This document shows positions 15,683 through 24,406 of a stretch of 64,000 nucleotides of DNA, piece after piece (the stretch's first letter is position 1; each line of letters starts with the position of its first letter). The notes under the pieces were generated by a model. The model was not told where the DNA came from and searched no databases. It was given only the letters and a program-made list of their open reading frames with translations. The stretch lies in contig NZ_CP108464.1 in the NCBI RefSeq assembly GCF_036226405.1, forward strand, positions 3,720,001-3,784,000, read 5' to 3'. The DNA is from Streptomyces sp. NBC_01260 (GTDB taxonomy: Bacteria; Actinomycetota; Actinomycetes; Streptomycetales; Streptomycetaceae). The position numbers were made by a program, and so were the translations under genes.

Positions 15683-17103
15683 CGGGGCTTCTGCGCCGCT
15701 TCCGCGCCCTGCCGCTCCGCTCCCGGCTCGCGCTGCTGGTCACGACCGCGGTGGCGGTGGCGGTGGCGGCGGTGGCGGCGGCGTGCTGGTTCGTGACGAA
15801 GGCGCAGCTGGAGCAGCAGCTCGACGACTCGCTGCGCAGCGCGAAAGTGGAGAACGGTCCGCTGGCGGACCTGCTGAAAGCGTGCCTGAGCGACGGGAGG
15901 CTGCCGGCCCAGGAGTTCCCCGGCCAGTACACCGTGCAGATCGTGTCGTCGAACGGCACCTACTGCCCCGCCCCGAACAGCACGCCCGTCCCCGCCCAGC
16001 CGAGCGATATCGCGGTGGCGGCCGGTCTGCGGCGCGAGACCCTGCACACCGCGAAGAACGACGACGGCAAGGAGATGCGGGTCTACACCCGCAAGCTGCC
16101 GGGGATCGTCGGGGTGGCGGACAACCAGCTCGCGGTCTCCGTCGCCCGTCCCCTGAGCGAGATCGACGCGCCGCTGTCCACGCTCGCCTGGATGCTCGCC
16201 ATCGTCTCCGGCATCGGCGTGGTCGGCGCGGGCGCCGCCGGTCTCTGGGTCGCGCGCTCCGGTCTGCGCCCCGTCGACGAACTCACCGAGACCGTGGAGC
16301 ACGTGGCCCGCACCGAGGACCTCACCGTCCGCATCCCGGTCGACGGCGAGGACGAGATCGCGCGGCTCTCCCGGTCCTTCAACTCGATGGCCGCCTCGCT
16401 CGCCACCTCCCGGGACCGCCAGGCCCAGTTGATCGCGGATGCCGGGCACGAGCTGCGCACCCCCCTGACCTCCCTGCGCACCAACGTGGAGCTCCTCGCC
16501 CGCAGCGACGAGACCGGCCGGGCCATCCCGCCGGACGACCGCAAGGCGCTGATGTCCTCGGTCAAGGCCCAGATGACCGAACTGGCCTCGCTCATCGGCG
16601 ACCTCCAGGAACTGGCCCGTCCGGACGCCACCCAGCCCGGCCCGCTCCAGGTGGTCGCCCTGCACGACATCACCCGCACCGCCCTCGAACGCGCCCGCCT
16701 GCGCGGCCCGGAGCTGACCATCACGGCGGAGCTGGCCCCCTGGTACGTACGCGCCGAACCGGCCGCGCTGGAGCGGGCGGTCGTCAACGTCCTGGACAAC
16801 GCGGTGAAGTTCAGCCCGCCGCGCGCCACGATCGACGTGGTCCTGCACCGAGGGGAGCTGACGGTCCGCGACCACGGCCCCGGCATCCCCGCCGACGAAC
16901 TCCCGCACGTCTTCGAACGCTTCTGGCGCTCCCCGTCCGCCCGCCAGCTCCCCGGCTCCGGCCTGGGCCTGTCGATCGTCGCGCGTACGGTCCAGCAGGC
17001 GGGCGGCGAGATCGCCCTGCTCCCGGCGCCGGGCGGCGGCACGGAAGCCGCGATCCGCCTCCCGGGCGCCCCTCAGCCGCCACCGGACCCACCGCAGGGG
17101 TGA
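15679..17103 (+). CDS. Sensor histidine kinase paired with the upstream regulator
   Basis: A 474-residue membrane kinase: membrane helices at ~18-38 and ~168-192 flank an exported sensor region of about 130 residues, followed by HAMP (~193-245), H-box ([10 protein letters not shown]), N-box (N-V-L-D-N-A-V-K-F), G1 (D-H-G-P-G-I-P), F-box and G2 (G-S-G-L-G-L-S-I-V). All catalytic motifs are intact. The exported region has two cysteines (K-A-C-L-S and T-Y-C-P-A) that could act as a redox-sensitive pair. The GTG at 15679 overlaps the regulator stop. The signal is unknown. Confidence 0.93.
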   Translation: MTGLLRRFRALPLRSRLALLVTTAVAVAVAAVAAACWFVTKAQLEQQLDDSLRSAKVENGPLADLLKACLSDGRLPAQEFPGQYTVQIVSSNGTYCPAPNSTPVPAQPSDIAVAAGLRRETLHTAKNDDGKEMRVYTRKLPGIVGVADNQLAVSVARPLSEIDAPLSTLAWMLAIVSGIGVVGAGAAGLWVARSGLRPVDELTETVEHVARTEDLTVRIPVDGEDEIARLSRSFNSMAASLATSRDRQAQLIADAGHELRTPLTSLRTNVELLARSDETGRAIPPDDRKALMSSVKAQMTELASLIGDLQELARPDATQPGPLQVVALHDITRTALERARLRGPELTITAELAPWYVRAEPAALERAVVNVLDNAVKFSPPRATIDVVLHRGELTVRDHGPGIPADELPHVFERFWRSPSARQLPGSGLGLSIVARTVQQAGGEIALLPAPGGGTEAAIRLPGAPQPPPDPPQG

Positions 17104-17126
17104 GGCGCGCCGGGCAGGCCACCGCC

Positions 17127-17243
17127 ATGGCGTCGCTGCGCCCGTACACCTCACTCGTCACGCCGGAGACGGACCACTTCGTGCAGCTCCAGGACCCGAA
17201 GGGGTTCGCGCGGGCGGTACGGGAGTTCCTCGCGATCCTGTGA
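17127..17243 (+). pseudogene. C-terminal remnant of an alpha/beta hydrolase (38 codons)
   Basis: A short frame after the kinase gene encodes E-T-D-H-F-V-Q-L-Q-D-P-K-G-F-A-R-A-V-R-E-F-L, the pattern of the last 30 residues of many alpha/beta hydrolases: the catalytic-histidine loop (D-H-F) and the terminal helix. No matching N-terminal domain lies upstream; the kinase gene occupies that space. It looks like what remains after deletion or rearrangement. It could still be a translated micro-protein because an ATG is present, but no good ribosome site is seen. Confidence 0.4.
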
Positions 17244-17252
17244 ACACCCCCC

Positions 17253-18146
17253 TCAGGAAGCGGGGTTGTGCCGGATCAGCGATTCCACCAGTCCGGACCG
17301 GGTAGCCGGGAAGTCCAGCGGGACGATGCCGAGACCGGTCCAGCCGGCCGTCCCGGAGCCGTCGAGGAACGACTGGACCTGCGGGTTGAGCCGGTCCGCG
17401 TTCCAGCGGGGCGGCATCAGGGCGGCGGTCGAGACGTAGTTCATGAAGAGCTTGCCCGGCTGCGCGGCGGCCCTGCGGAACTGGTTCTCGATCTTCGGGT
17501 ACTTGGCGAACGGTTCCGCCATGTAGTCGTCCTGGATGTCGAAGAGCCCTGGGTCGGCGTAACGCACCCCGGGCAGGCCGCCGTTGTCGGCGAGCAGCAC
17601 CACCTTGCCGCGGGCCCGCCCCAGCGCGGGCAGCGCGGAGTCGATGTGGAACAGCGGCCGCCAGCCCCTGCCGTCGAGGTAGTCGTCGAAGACCGCCCGG
17701 AACGCCGCGTCGCTCTCCTCCGAGTACTCCTGCTTGACCCGCATCAGCACGGTCTCGGTGGGCCGCTCGGCCAGGAAGTCCCAGCAGGCGCCGAGGACAT
17801 CACCGAACATCAGGTTCTGGTACGAGGCTCCGTGGTGGATCGCGAAGGAGCCACCCGTGATCCGGCACCGCACGTCGAGGAAACGCAGCCCGCTGTTCAG
17901 CTGCTCAGCAATCGTGGTGTTCTGGCACTCGGTCCAGGGACCGCCGTAGCGGGCGCCCGAGTCGTGCGAGCCGGGGATGGTGAGCCGCCGCAGATCGGTG
18001 GCGTCCGCGATGCCGCGCATCCAGTCCTGGGTGGTGAGGGCCTGGCGGGCCGCGGCACGGGCGGGCGCCGCGCCCAGGAGAGCGGTGGCGGAGACGGCCA
18101 GTGCGCCGGCCAGGAAGTTCCGGCGGTTACCGATGTACGGGCTCAT
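17253..18146 (-). CDS. Secreted phosphatidylinositol-specific phospholipase C
   Basis: A 297-residue exported enzyme of the bacterial PI-PLC X-domain family, which cleaves phosphatidylinositol to diacylglycerol and cyclic inositol phosphate. The two catalytic histidines are His61 (I-P-G-S-H-D-S-G) and one of His104/105 (A-I-H-H-G). A Tat-type signal (N-R-R-N-F-L-A-G-A-L-A, cleavage near A-R-A-A-A) directs export after folding. The ATG at 18146 gives the complete signal. No operon partner: it converges with the kinase gene. Confidence 0.9.
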   Translation of the reverse strand: MSPYIGNRRNFLAGALAVSATALLGAAPARAAARQALTTQDWMRGIADATDLRRLTIPGSHDSGARYGGPWTECQNTTIAEQLNSGLRFLDVRCRITGGSFAIHHGASYQNLMFGDVLGACWDFLAERPTETVLMRVKQEYSEESDAAFRAVFDDYLDGRGWRPLFHIDSALPALGRARGKVVLLADNGGLPGVRYADPGLFDIQDDYMAEPFAKYPKIENQFRRAAAQPGKLFMNYVSTAALMPPRWNADRLNPQVQSFLDGSGTAGWTGLGIVPLDFPATRSGLVESLIRHNPAS

Positions 18147-18362
18147 ACGGGAGTGCCTCCGTGTGCCGTGTGGGGGTCAGCTCACGAATTATGACGGGTG
18201 CACGTCACTTGCGGAATACGGCTTCCCCAACCGGTACGGCCAAAGGGGGCCGGGAGAGGCCGGATCGGGTCACTCCTGCGCTGCGGCCACGCCGGGTCGT
18301 CCCTCGCCGCCTTCGCATACCCGGAAGCGGCCGGGCGGTGGCTCGTATGACCGCGAGCGGGT
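18147..18362. other. Intergenic region with no gene seen
   Basis: About 215 bp between the phospholipase start and the tRNA-like sequence. It should hold the phospholipase promoter; I see no clear promoter hexamers, repeats or small ORF with a ribosome site. Confidence 0.4.
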
Positions 18363-18437
<75 letters not shown>

Positions 18438-18541
18438 TCCCGGTTCCCCGCGCCTCGTCCGGCAGCCGTGCCGCAGAGATCACGCGCATACGCCGCACAG
18501 CGATCACGAGACCTTCGGGTCACCCCTGGCAGAGCGCGGAC

Positions 18542-18573
18542 GGGGGCGGCAGGCCATCCGGCCCACCGCCCCC
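18542..18573 (-). terminator. Terminator after the 5'-nucleotidase gene
   Basis: GGGGGCGG (18542-18549) pairs perfectly with CCGCCCCC (18566-18573), 20 bp beyond the stop of the leftward nucleotidase gene. Confidence 0.6.
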
Positions 18574-18593
18574 GCGTTCCCGCTGAGTACGTC

Positions 18594-20480
18594 CTACTTG
18601 ATGACCGTGATCCGGTCCGTCGCCGGCGGCGCGAGCGGCGCGGCGGCCGTGGAGTGCGCGGCCAGGTAGGAGTTGAACAGGTCCAGGTCGGAGGCGCCGA
18701 CCAGCTTGTTGGTGCCCTGCCCGAGCGCCGCGAAGCCGTCGCCGCCGCCCGCCAGGAACTCGTTCATCGCGACGCGGTACGTCTTGGCGGGGTCGATCGC
18801 CTCGCCATTCAGCCTGATCGTGCCGGCGACCACGCGGTCCGCGCCCGACTTCGTCATGTCCAGGGTGTACGTGAGGCCCTTTGACACCTGAAGGATCTTC
18901 GGGCTGGCCTCGTTCGAGCCGCTGACCTGCTGCTGGAGCGCGCTGACGAGCTGCGCACCGGTCAGGTCGAGGACGTTCATCATGTTGGTGAACGGCTGCA
19001 CGGTGAACGACTCGCCGTACGTCACCACGCCGTCGCCCTCACTGCCCGAGGCCTTGTACACCAGGTCGGCACGGATGCCGCCCGGGTTCATGAAGGCGAC
19101 GACCGCCCCGCCCTTGTCCGCCGGGGCCAGACCCTCCAGCTGCGCGTCCGCGATCAGATTGCCGAGCGGCTTCTCCGGGGCCGTGGAGCCGCGGCCGTTG
19201 ATGTCGGCCGAGATGAAGCCCTGCGGCCGGTTCGCGATCGGCGCCGCGAGGGTGTTCCAGCGCGCGATGAGAGCCGTCATGTCCGTGGCCTTGGGCTGGT
19301 CACGGGTGACGATGTGGTTCGCCGAGACCGGGTTCGCGGGCGCGGGGTGCTGCGGCTGCCCGTGGTGCTCCGAGGACTTCGACGTACCGGAGCCCTTCAC
19401 CGCCGTGCGCACGATGTCGTTGGTGCGACGGTCGTAGGTGAGCGTCGTGTCCGTGTACAGCTTGCCGAACGACGAGGCCGAGGTGACCAGGCGCGGGTTG
19501 CCCGCCGGGTCCGGGATGGTGCACACGTACGCCTGGTGGGTGTGGCCCGTCACCAGCGCGTCGACCTTCGGCGAGATGCCCTTGGCGATGTCGGTGATCG
19601 GCCCGGAGATGCCGTCACCGGCAGCCGGGCTGTCGCAGTCGTAGTCGTACGACGACGAGGCGGGCAGGCCGCCCTCGTGGATCAGGGCGACGATGGACTT
19701 GACGCCCTGCCGGTCCAGCTCCTTGGCGTACTTGTTGACCGTCTCGATCTCGTCGTGGAACTTCAGGCCCTTGACGCCGTTGGCCGTCACGATGTTCGGC
19801 GTGCCCTCCAGGGTCACCCCGATGAAGCCGATCTTGACGCCGTTCTTCTTCCACACCGTGTACGGCTTGAGGATCGGCTTGCCGGTCTTCTCGCTCGTCA
19901 CGTTGGCGGCGAGGTACGGGAAGTCGGCGCCCTTGAACTTCTTGCCCTCTTCGTAGCACCCCTCGACCGGGTGGCAGCCGCCGTTCTGGAGGCGGGCCAG
20001 CTCCGTGGCGCCCTCGTCGAACTCGTGGTTGCCGACGCTCGTCACATCGAGGTCGATCTTGTTGAGCGCCTCGACGGTCGGCTCGTCGTGGAAGAGCCCC
20101 GACAGCAGCGGGCTCGCGCCCACCATGTCGCCGCCGGCCGCGGTGATCGAGTACGGGTGGCCCTTGCGCGCGGTGCGCAGCGAGGAGGCGAGGTACTCCA
20201 CGCCCCCGGCCGGAACGGCCTTCGTCGTGCCGTCGGCCTGCGTCTCGTTGACCATGCCGGCCGAGCCGGCGGGCGGCTCCAGGTTGCCGTGCAGGTCATT
20301 GAAGGACAGCAGTTGCACATCGACGGTCCGGTCCGGCGCGTGATGGCCGTGGTTCTTGCCGTGCCCGCGCTCCTGCGCCCCGGCCGGCATGGCCGCGACG
20401 AGCGCTCCTACGGTGGCAAGTCCGGCCGCGGCGGCGAGCACCCGCCGGGACGCGCGGTTCTTCTGCGGTGTCGCTGACAT
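18594..20480 (-). CDS. Secreted 5'-nucleotidase / metallophosphoesterase (UshA-like)
   Basis: A 628-residue exported enzyme that hydrolyses nucleotides to nucleosides and phosphate. An N-terminal signal (residues ~12-36, R-R-V-L-A-A-A-A-G-L) ends near A-G-A-Q-E. The metallophosphatase domain shows F-N-D-L-H-G-N, G-G-D-M-V-G, G-N-H-E-F-D and G-H-T-H (metal-binding residues), and the C-terminal nucleotidase domain has N-P-G-G-I-R-A-D and G-G-G-D-G-F. Start is the ATG at 20480, after AAGGGGA. Such enzymes scavenge phosphate, which fits the nearby pst/ppk block, though I see no convincing PHO box upstream. Confidence 0.93.
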   Translation of the reverse strand: MSATPQKNRASRRVLAAAAGLATVGALVAAMPAGAQERGHGKNHGHHAPDRTVDVQLLSFNDLHGNLEPPAGSAGMVNETQADGTTKAVPAGGVEYLASSLRTARKGHPYSITAAGGDMVGASPLLSGLFHDEPTVEALNKIDLDVTSVGNHEFDEGATELARLQNGGCHPVEGCYEEGKKFKGADFPYLAANVTSEKTGKPILKPYTVWKKNGVKIGFIGVTLEGTPNIVTANGVKGLKFHDEIETVNKYAKELDRQGVKSIVALIHEGGLPASSSYDYDCDSPAAGDGISGPITDIAKGISPKVDALVTGHTHQAYVCTIPDPAGNPRLVTSASSFGKLYTDTTLTYDRRTNDIVRTAVKGSGTSKSSEHHGQPQHPAPANPVSANHIVTRDQPKATDMTALIARWNTLAAPIANRPQGFISADINGRGSTAPEKPLGNLIADAQLEGLAPADKGGAVVAFMNPGGIRADLVYKASGSEGDGVVTYGESFTVQPFTNMMNVLDLTGAQLVSALQQQVSGSNEASPKILQVSKGLTYTLDMTKSGADRVVAGTIRLNGEAIDPAKTYRVAMNEFLAGGGDGFAALGQGTNKLVGASDLDLFNSYLAAHSTAAAPLAPPATDRITVIK

Positions 20481-20699
20481 CGGTCCCCTTGTGGGTTCAG
20501 CGGGAGGTTTGAGAGTGGTGACGAGTCTGGAGACTGCGTGCCGCAGCCTAGAGTCAACGCGCGTAGCGCGACAGATGTTCGGGGTTACGAACTGGTTGCC
20601 GCCTGATCGGAACAGGGCCATTCACCCATGAGGCGTATATATGGGAGCAGAAACGTCACCGCCCGCACATGACGGACAAAACGCCAGTACCCCGTCGTC

Positions 20700-20792
20700 G
20701 TGGGCGACAGCGAGTACCGCGTCGACCTGCTCTTCTGCCTCTGCGAGCCGCACTGCTACGTCGTGCTGGAGCCCTCGTACCCCGCCGGCTGA
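20700..20792 (+). CDS. Short Cys-rich ORF, possibly a broken gene
   Basis: A GTG-started 30-codon frame encodes M-G-D-S-E-Y-R-V-D-L-L-F-C-L-C-E-P-H-C-Y-V-style sequence ending P-S-Y-P-A-G, much more protein-like than the other frames. No ribosome site precedes the GTG, whereas an ATG with matching amino-acid context begins at 20669 in another frame. A single-base slip around 20680-20700 would join them into a ~40-residue protein. Could be a frameshifted small gene, a sequencing error, or chance. Confidence 0.3.
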   Translation: MGDSEYRVDLLFCLCEPHCYVVLEPSYPAG

Positions 20793-20859
20793 GCACCGGC
20801 AGCCCCCGCACAGCCCCGCAACGCCCCCGCCCGCACCCCGCCGCCGTACGCTCGTACGC

Positions 20860-21795
20860 ATGACGACTGACGTACCCCTCCCCGCCCCCGGACGCGAGAT
20901 CCAGACGCTCGACGACCTCTCCCCCGACCAGGCGGAAGCCGTCTCCGGGCTCCTCGCCGAGGCGGCCCGGTCCGATGGCAGGCAGGCCGTGTCCGAGCAG
21001 GGGCGGCTGCAGCTGCGGGGCGGGCACCGGGAAGGCGTGCGGCATTTCCTGCTGACCGCCGGAGGTGTGCTGGTCGGGTACGCGCAGCTGGAGGACACCG
21101 ACCCCGTCGAGGCGCCGGCCGCCGAGCTGGTCGTGCATCCCTCGCACCGCGGGCAGGGGCACGGGCGGGCGCTCGGGGCGGCGCTGCTGGCCGCCACCGG
21201 GAAGCGGCTGCGGGTATGGGCGCACGGCGGCAGGTCAGCGGCGCGCCACCTCGCGCAGGTACTCGGCCTCTCGCTCTTTCGCGAACTGCGCCAGCTGCGG
21301 CGTCCGTTGAGCCCGCTCAACGTCGCGGAGCCGGTACTGCCGCCGGGCGTCACCGTCCGCGCGTTCGTCCCCGGCCAGGACGACACCGCCTGGCTGGCCG
21401 TGAACCGCGCCGCCTTCGCCCACCACCCCGAGCAGGGTTCGCTGACCCAGCGCGACCTCGACGACCGCAAGGCCGAGCCCTGGTTCGACCCGAAGGGCTT
21501 CTTCCTCGCCGAGCGCGAGAAGGGCGGCACCACCGAGCTGATCGGCTTCCACTGGACGAAGGTGCACGCCGAGGAGCAGCTCGGCGAGGTGTACGTGGTC
21601 GGCATCCGGCCCGACGCGCAGGGCGGCGGCCTGGGCAAGGCGCTCACCGCGATCGGGCTGCGCCACCTCGCCGCCGAGGGGCTGCCGACCGCGATGCTCT
21701 ACGTCGACGCGGACAACACCGCGGCCGTGACGGTCTACGAGCGGATGGGCTTCACCACCCACGAGGTGGACCTGATGTACCGCACGGAGACCTGA
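20860..21795 (+). CDS. mshD: Mycothiol synthase (acetyl-CoA:Cys-GlcN-Ins acetyltransferase)
   Basis: A 311-residue tandem-GNAT enzyme catalysing the last step of mycothiol synthesis, acetylation of Cys-GlcN-Ins. The N-terminal GNAT half (~15-150) and C-terminal half (~160-311) are both present. The C-terminal half carries the acetyl-CoA loop (R-P-D-A-Q-G-G-G-L-G-K-A) and E-x-x-L-G-E-V-Y-V-V-G. Start is the ATG at 20860 (M-T-T-D-V); upstream in-frame codons are not conserved-looking. Mycothiol restricts the host to actinobacteria. A perfect intrinsic terminator follows. Confidence 0.95.
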   Translation: MTTDVPLPAPGREIQTLDDLSPDQAEAVSGLLAEAARSDGRQAVSEQGRLQLRGGHREGVRHFLLTAGGVLVGYAQLEDTDPVEAPAAELVVHPSHRGQGHGRALGAALLAATGKRLRVWAHGGRSAARHLAQVLGLSLFRELRQLRRPLSPLNVAEPVLPPGVTVRAFVPGQDDTAWLAVNRAAFAHHPEQGSLTQRDLDDRKAEPWFDPKGFFLAEREKGGTTELIGFHWTKVHAEEQLGEVYVVGIRPDAQGGGLGKALTAIGLRHLAAEGLPTAMLYVDADNTAAVTVYERMGFTTHEVDLMYRTET

Positions 21796-21813
21796 GCGGT
21801 CACAACTCACCAG

Positions 21814-21845
21814 GAGGCGGCGTCGTTTGACGCCGCCTCTTTTTT
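21814..21845 (+). terminator. Rho-independent terminator of mshD
   Basis: Perfect 11-bp stem GAGGCGGCGTC / GACGCCGCCTC with a 4-nt loop, followed by six T residues. This is a rare classical terminator for such a GC-rich genome. Confidence 0.93.
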
Positions 21846-21851
21846 GCGACA

Positions 21852-21879
21852 CCCTTTCACTACTCAATTAGTGAAAGGG
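21852..21879. promoter_or_regulatory. Perfect 11-bp palindromic operator upstream of the GntR/ABC operon
   Basis: CCCTTTCACTA (21852-21862) and TAGTGAAAGGG (21869-21879) form a perfect dyad around CTCAAT, ending 6 bp before the gntR ATG. Its low GC and position make it the probable autoregulatory site of the GntR protein. Part of the right arm also serves as ribosome-binding sequence (AAAGGGG). Confidence 0.75.
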
Positions 21880-21885
21880 GTGAAC

Positions 21886-22296
21886 ATGGCAGAGTCCGCA
21901 GCGGTCGAGTTCCGCATCGACCGGCGCAGCGGCGTCGCCACGTACCTCCAGATCGTCCAGCAGACCAAACAGGCGCTGCGCCTGAACCTGCTGGAGCCCG
22001 GCGACCGGCTGCCCACCGCGCGCGAGGTCGTCGAGGCCACCGCCATCAACCCGAACACCGTGCTGAAGGCCTACCGGGAGCTGGAGCGCGAGGGACTCGT
22101 CGAGGCCCGGCGCGGACTCGGCACCTTCGTCACCCGGACCCTCGGCGGCGCGGCGGCGGCCGACGACGCCCCGCTGCGCGCCGAACTCGCCGACTGGGCC
22201 CTGCGGGCCCGCGCGGCCGGCCTGGACAAGGACGACGTGAGCGCGCTCTTCGCCGCCGTACTGGACAAGACTTTCAAGGAGGATCAGGCCGGATGA
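21886..22296 (+). CDS. GntR-family regulator, YtrA subfamily
   Basis: A 136-residue repressor: winged helix at ~10-80 (L-E-P-G-D-R-L-P-T-A-R-E-V-V, N-P-N-T-V-L-K-A-Y-R-E-L) and a short C-terminal dimerisation helix pair, the small size typical of the YtrA subfamily that controls ABC transporter operons. It is the first gene of a three-gene operon; its stop overlaps the ABC ATPase ATG (ATGA). I choose ATG 21886 (after AAAGGGG) over upstream in-frame GTG/ATG codons that lie inside the operator. The effector is unknown. Confidence 0.88.
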   Translation: MAESAAVEFRIDRRSGVATYLQIVQQTKQALRLNLLEPGDRLPTAREVVEATAINPNTVLKAYRELEREGLVEARRGLGTFVTRTLGGAAAADDAPLRAELADWALRARAAGLDKDDVSALFAAVLDKTFKEDQAG

Positions 22297-23195
22297 CAGG
22301 CGCTGCGATCGAGGCCGAGGGCCTCGGCATGAGGTACCGGGGCAAGGGCGGGGGCTGGGCGCTGCGCGACTGCTCGTTCCGGCTCCCCGCCGGGCGTGTG
22401 TGTGCCCTCGTCGGACCCAACGGTGCGGGAAAGTCCACCCTCCTGAGCCTGGCCGCGGGATTCCTGCGGCCGGCCGAGGGGACGGTACGCGTGCTGGGCT
22501 CGACGCCCGGCGACGCCCGCCGCCGGATGGCCTTCGTGGCCCAGGACAAGCCGCTGTACCCGCAGTTGACGGTCGCCGAGACGCTCTGGGCGGGCGCCGA
22601 GCTGAACCCCGCCACCTGGGACCAGGACACCGCCGAGCGGATCACCGAACCGCTTCCCCGGGACGCCCGGGTCCGCACGCTCTCCGGCGGCCAGCGCACC
22701 CGGCTCGCACTGGCCCTCGCCCTCGGCAAGCAGCCCGAACTGCTGCTGCTGGACGAGCCGATGGCCGACCTCGACCCGCTCGGCCGGCACCAGCTGATGG
22801 GCGCCCTGATGGCCGAGGCCGCCGAGCGCTCCACCACCATCGTGATGTCGTCGCACATCCTCGCCGAGCTGGAGGGCGCCTGCGACTACCTCCTGCTCGT
22901 CGACGGCGGCCGCATCCGCCTCGGCGGCGAGACGGACGACCTGCTCACCGCGCACACCCTGCTCACCGGCCCGGTACGGGACCTCGCCCCGCACACCGTC
23001 GTCGAGTCCCGCACCACGGGACGGCTGCTGACCGCACTCGTCCGGAAGGAGGGCCCGGTGGACACCGCCGACTGGGAGACCGCCGAACCGTCGCTGGAGG
23101 AGCTGCTGCTCGCGCACCTCCGCTCCCCCGACGCACCCGCGCTGCTCACACCGAGCGCGGACGCCCGGACCCGTGAGGCGGTGAGCGCGGCATGA
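22293..23195 (+). CDS. ABC transporter ATP-binding protein
   Basis: A 300-residue nucleotide-binding subunit with Walker A G-P-N-G-A-G-K-S-T, signature L-S-G-G-Q-R-T-R, Walker B L-L-L-L-D-E-P and H-loop S-S-H. C-terminal ~80 residues extend past the ATPase core. It overlaps the gntR stop and the permease start, so all three are translationally coupled. YtrA-controlled exporters often respond to cell-wall-active or membrane-active compounds; the substrate here is unknown. Confidence 0.93.
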   Translation: MTGAAIEAEGLGMRYRGKGGGWALRDCSFRLPAGRVCALVGPNGAGKSTLLSLAAGFLRPAEGTVRVLGSTPGDARRRMAFVAQDKPLYPQLTVAETLWAGAELNPATWDQDTAERITEPLPRDARVRTLSGGQRTRLALALALGKQPELLLLDEPMADLDPLGRHQLMGALMAEAAERSTTIVMSSHILAELEGACDYLLLVDGGRIRLGGETDDLLTAHTLLTGPVRDLAPHTVVESRTTGRLLTALVRKEGPVDTADWETAEPSLEELLLAHLRSPDAPALLTPSADARTREAVSAA

Positions 23196-24163
23196 GCGCC
23201 CTCGCCCTGCGCGGGCCGGCCCGCGTCGTCGTACTCCAGCACCGCCGCGTCCTGTGGATCACGGGGGCGCTCGCGCTGGCCGGGATCGCCCTGGTGGCCG
23301 TGGCCTGGTGGGTGACGTCCACCGCCGCCACCACCTTCTCCGGCACCGGCTGCTCGGTGCGGCACACCGTCCATGGCTGCGGCATCCCCGTCGGCCATTT
23401 CCTCAGCGTCGAGCTGCACTTCAACCGCCTGCTCCAGTACGCGGGCGTCGCCATGATGATCCTGCCCGCGGCCGTCGGCCTGTTCGTCGCCGGGCCCATG
23501 ATCGGCCGGGAGCTGGAGGACGGGACCTACCGGCTCTCCTGGAGCCAGTCCGTCACGCCCACCCGCTGGCTGGCCGCGAAGCTCGCCGTACCCGCCGTCC
23601 TCACCGTGGCCGGCGTCTCCGTCCTGTCAGCCGTGTACGCCTGGGCCTGGTCCCGGGCACGCGGCACGAACTACCCGGTCCAGTGGTTCGAGCCGCAGGT
23701 GTACGGGGCGATGGGCCCCGCCCCCGTGGGCTACGCCCTGCTCTGCCTCGCCCTCGGCGCACTCGCCGCGGTACTGATCCGGCGCACGCTGCCCGCGATG
23801 GCCGTCACCGCCGTCGCCTACGCCGCGGTGGTCCTGGTCATGAACTCCGTACGCAGCGGTCTGTGGCCGATGCGCACGGACACCACGGCCCTCGGGAGGG
23901 AGTTCCGCTACCCGTCGGAGGCCTCTGACGTCTCCGTCGGCTGGATGACCGGCGGCGGCACCCGGCTGGACGACGCCACCTGCGTCAGCGCCGGTGACTT
24001 CGACGGGTGCATGGCCCGGCACGGCGCCGCCGCGCAGTACGTCGACTACCACCCGGCCTCGCACTTCTGGCCGCTCCAGCTCATCGAGACCGGCATCCTG
24101 CTGGTCCTGGCGGCCGCCATGGTCGCCGTCGCCTTCCGGGTGCTGCGCCGCAGCCACGGCTGA
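23192..24163 (+). CDS. ABC-2-type transporter permease
   Basis: A 323-residue membrane subunit with about six helices (first near 22-45, last near 297-318), a large exported loop after helix 1 carrying a C-S-V-R-H-T-V-H-G-C pair, and another Cys pair (T-C-V-S-A-G-D-F-D-G-C) before the last helix, both likely disulfides. It partners the upstream ATPase (ATGA overlap). An efflux function is inferred from the ABC-2 type and GntR control. Confidence 0.88.
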   Translation: MSALALRGPARVVVLQHRRVLWITGALALAGIALVAVAWWVTSTAATTFSGTGCSVRHTVHGCGIPVGHFLSVELHFNRLLQYAGVAMMILPAAVGLFVAGPMIGRELEDGTYRLSWSQSVTPTRWLAAKLAVPAVLTVAGVSVLSAVYAWAWSRARGTNYPVQWFEPQVYGAMGPAPVGYALLCLALGALAAVLIRRTLPAMAVTAVAYAAVVLVMNSVRSGLWPMRTDTTALGREFRYPSEASDVSVGWMTGGGTRLDDATCVSAGDFDGCMARHGAAAQYVDYHPASHFWPLQLIETGILLVLAAAMVAVAFRVLRRSHG

Positions 24164-24175
24164 GCCGCCCGGCAG

Positions 24176-24210
24176 CCGTGTACGGGGGCCGGACCGTCCC
24201 CCGTACACGG
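24176..24210 (+). terminator. Terminator of the GntR/ABC operon
   Basis: Perfect 13-bp inverted repeat CCGTGTACGGGGG / CCCCCGTACACGG with a 9-nt loop, 12 bp after the permease stop. Confidence 0.8.
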
Positions 24211-24406
24211 CCACACCGCTTCCTGCATGTCATGTCGCCGTTACCGGGCATTCAGACGCCCTTGGGACCCTCTCAGGATGCAGCCAGCTGTGCCGTCCCC
24301 CCGCAACGGGAGAATTCCCGGCAGAGAACGCGCCGACCGTGCGATCTCCGCGATCTCGCCCCCCTCCGACGCGCCCCCGGAGCACTCCGCGCGGAAGAAT
24401 GGGGCC

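Noticed and set aside
20481..20640. Possible PHO box upstream of the 5'-nucleotidase
   Set aside because: GTTCC and GTTCG lie 21 rather than 22 bp apart, and no GTTCACC copy is present.
24211..24406. Possible PHO box upstream of ppk
   Set aside because: Only GTTACCG/TTCAGAC half-matches; too weak to call although ppk is PhoP-regulated in relatives.
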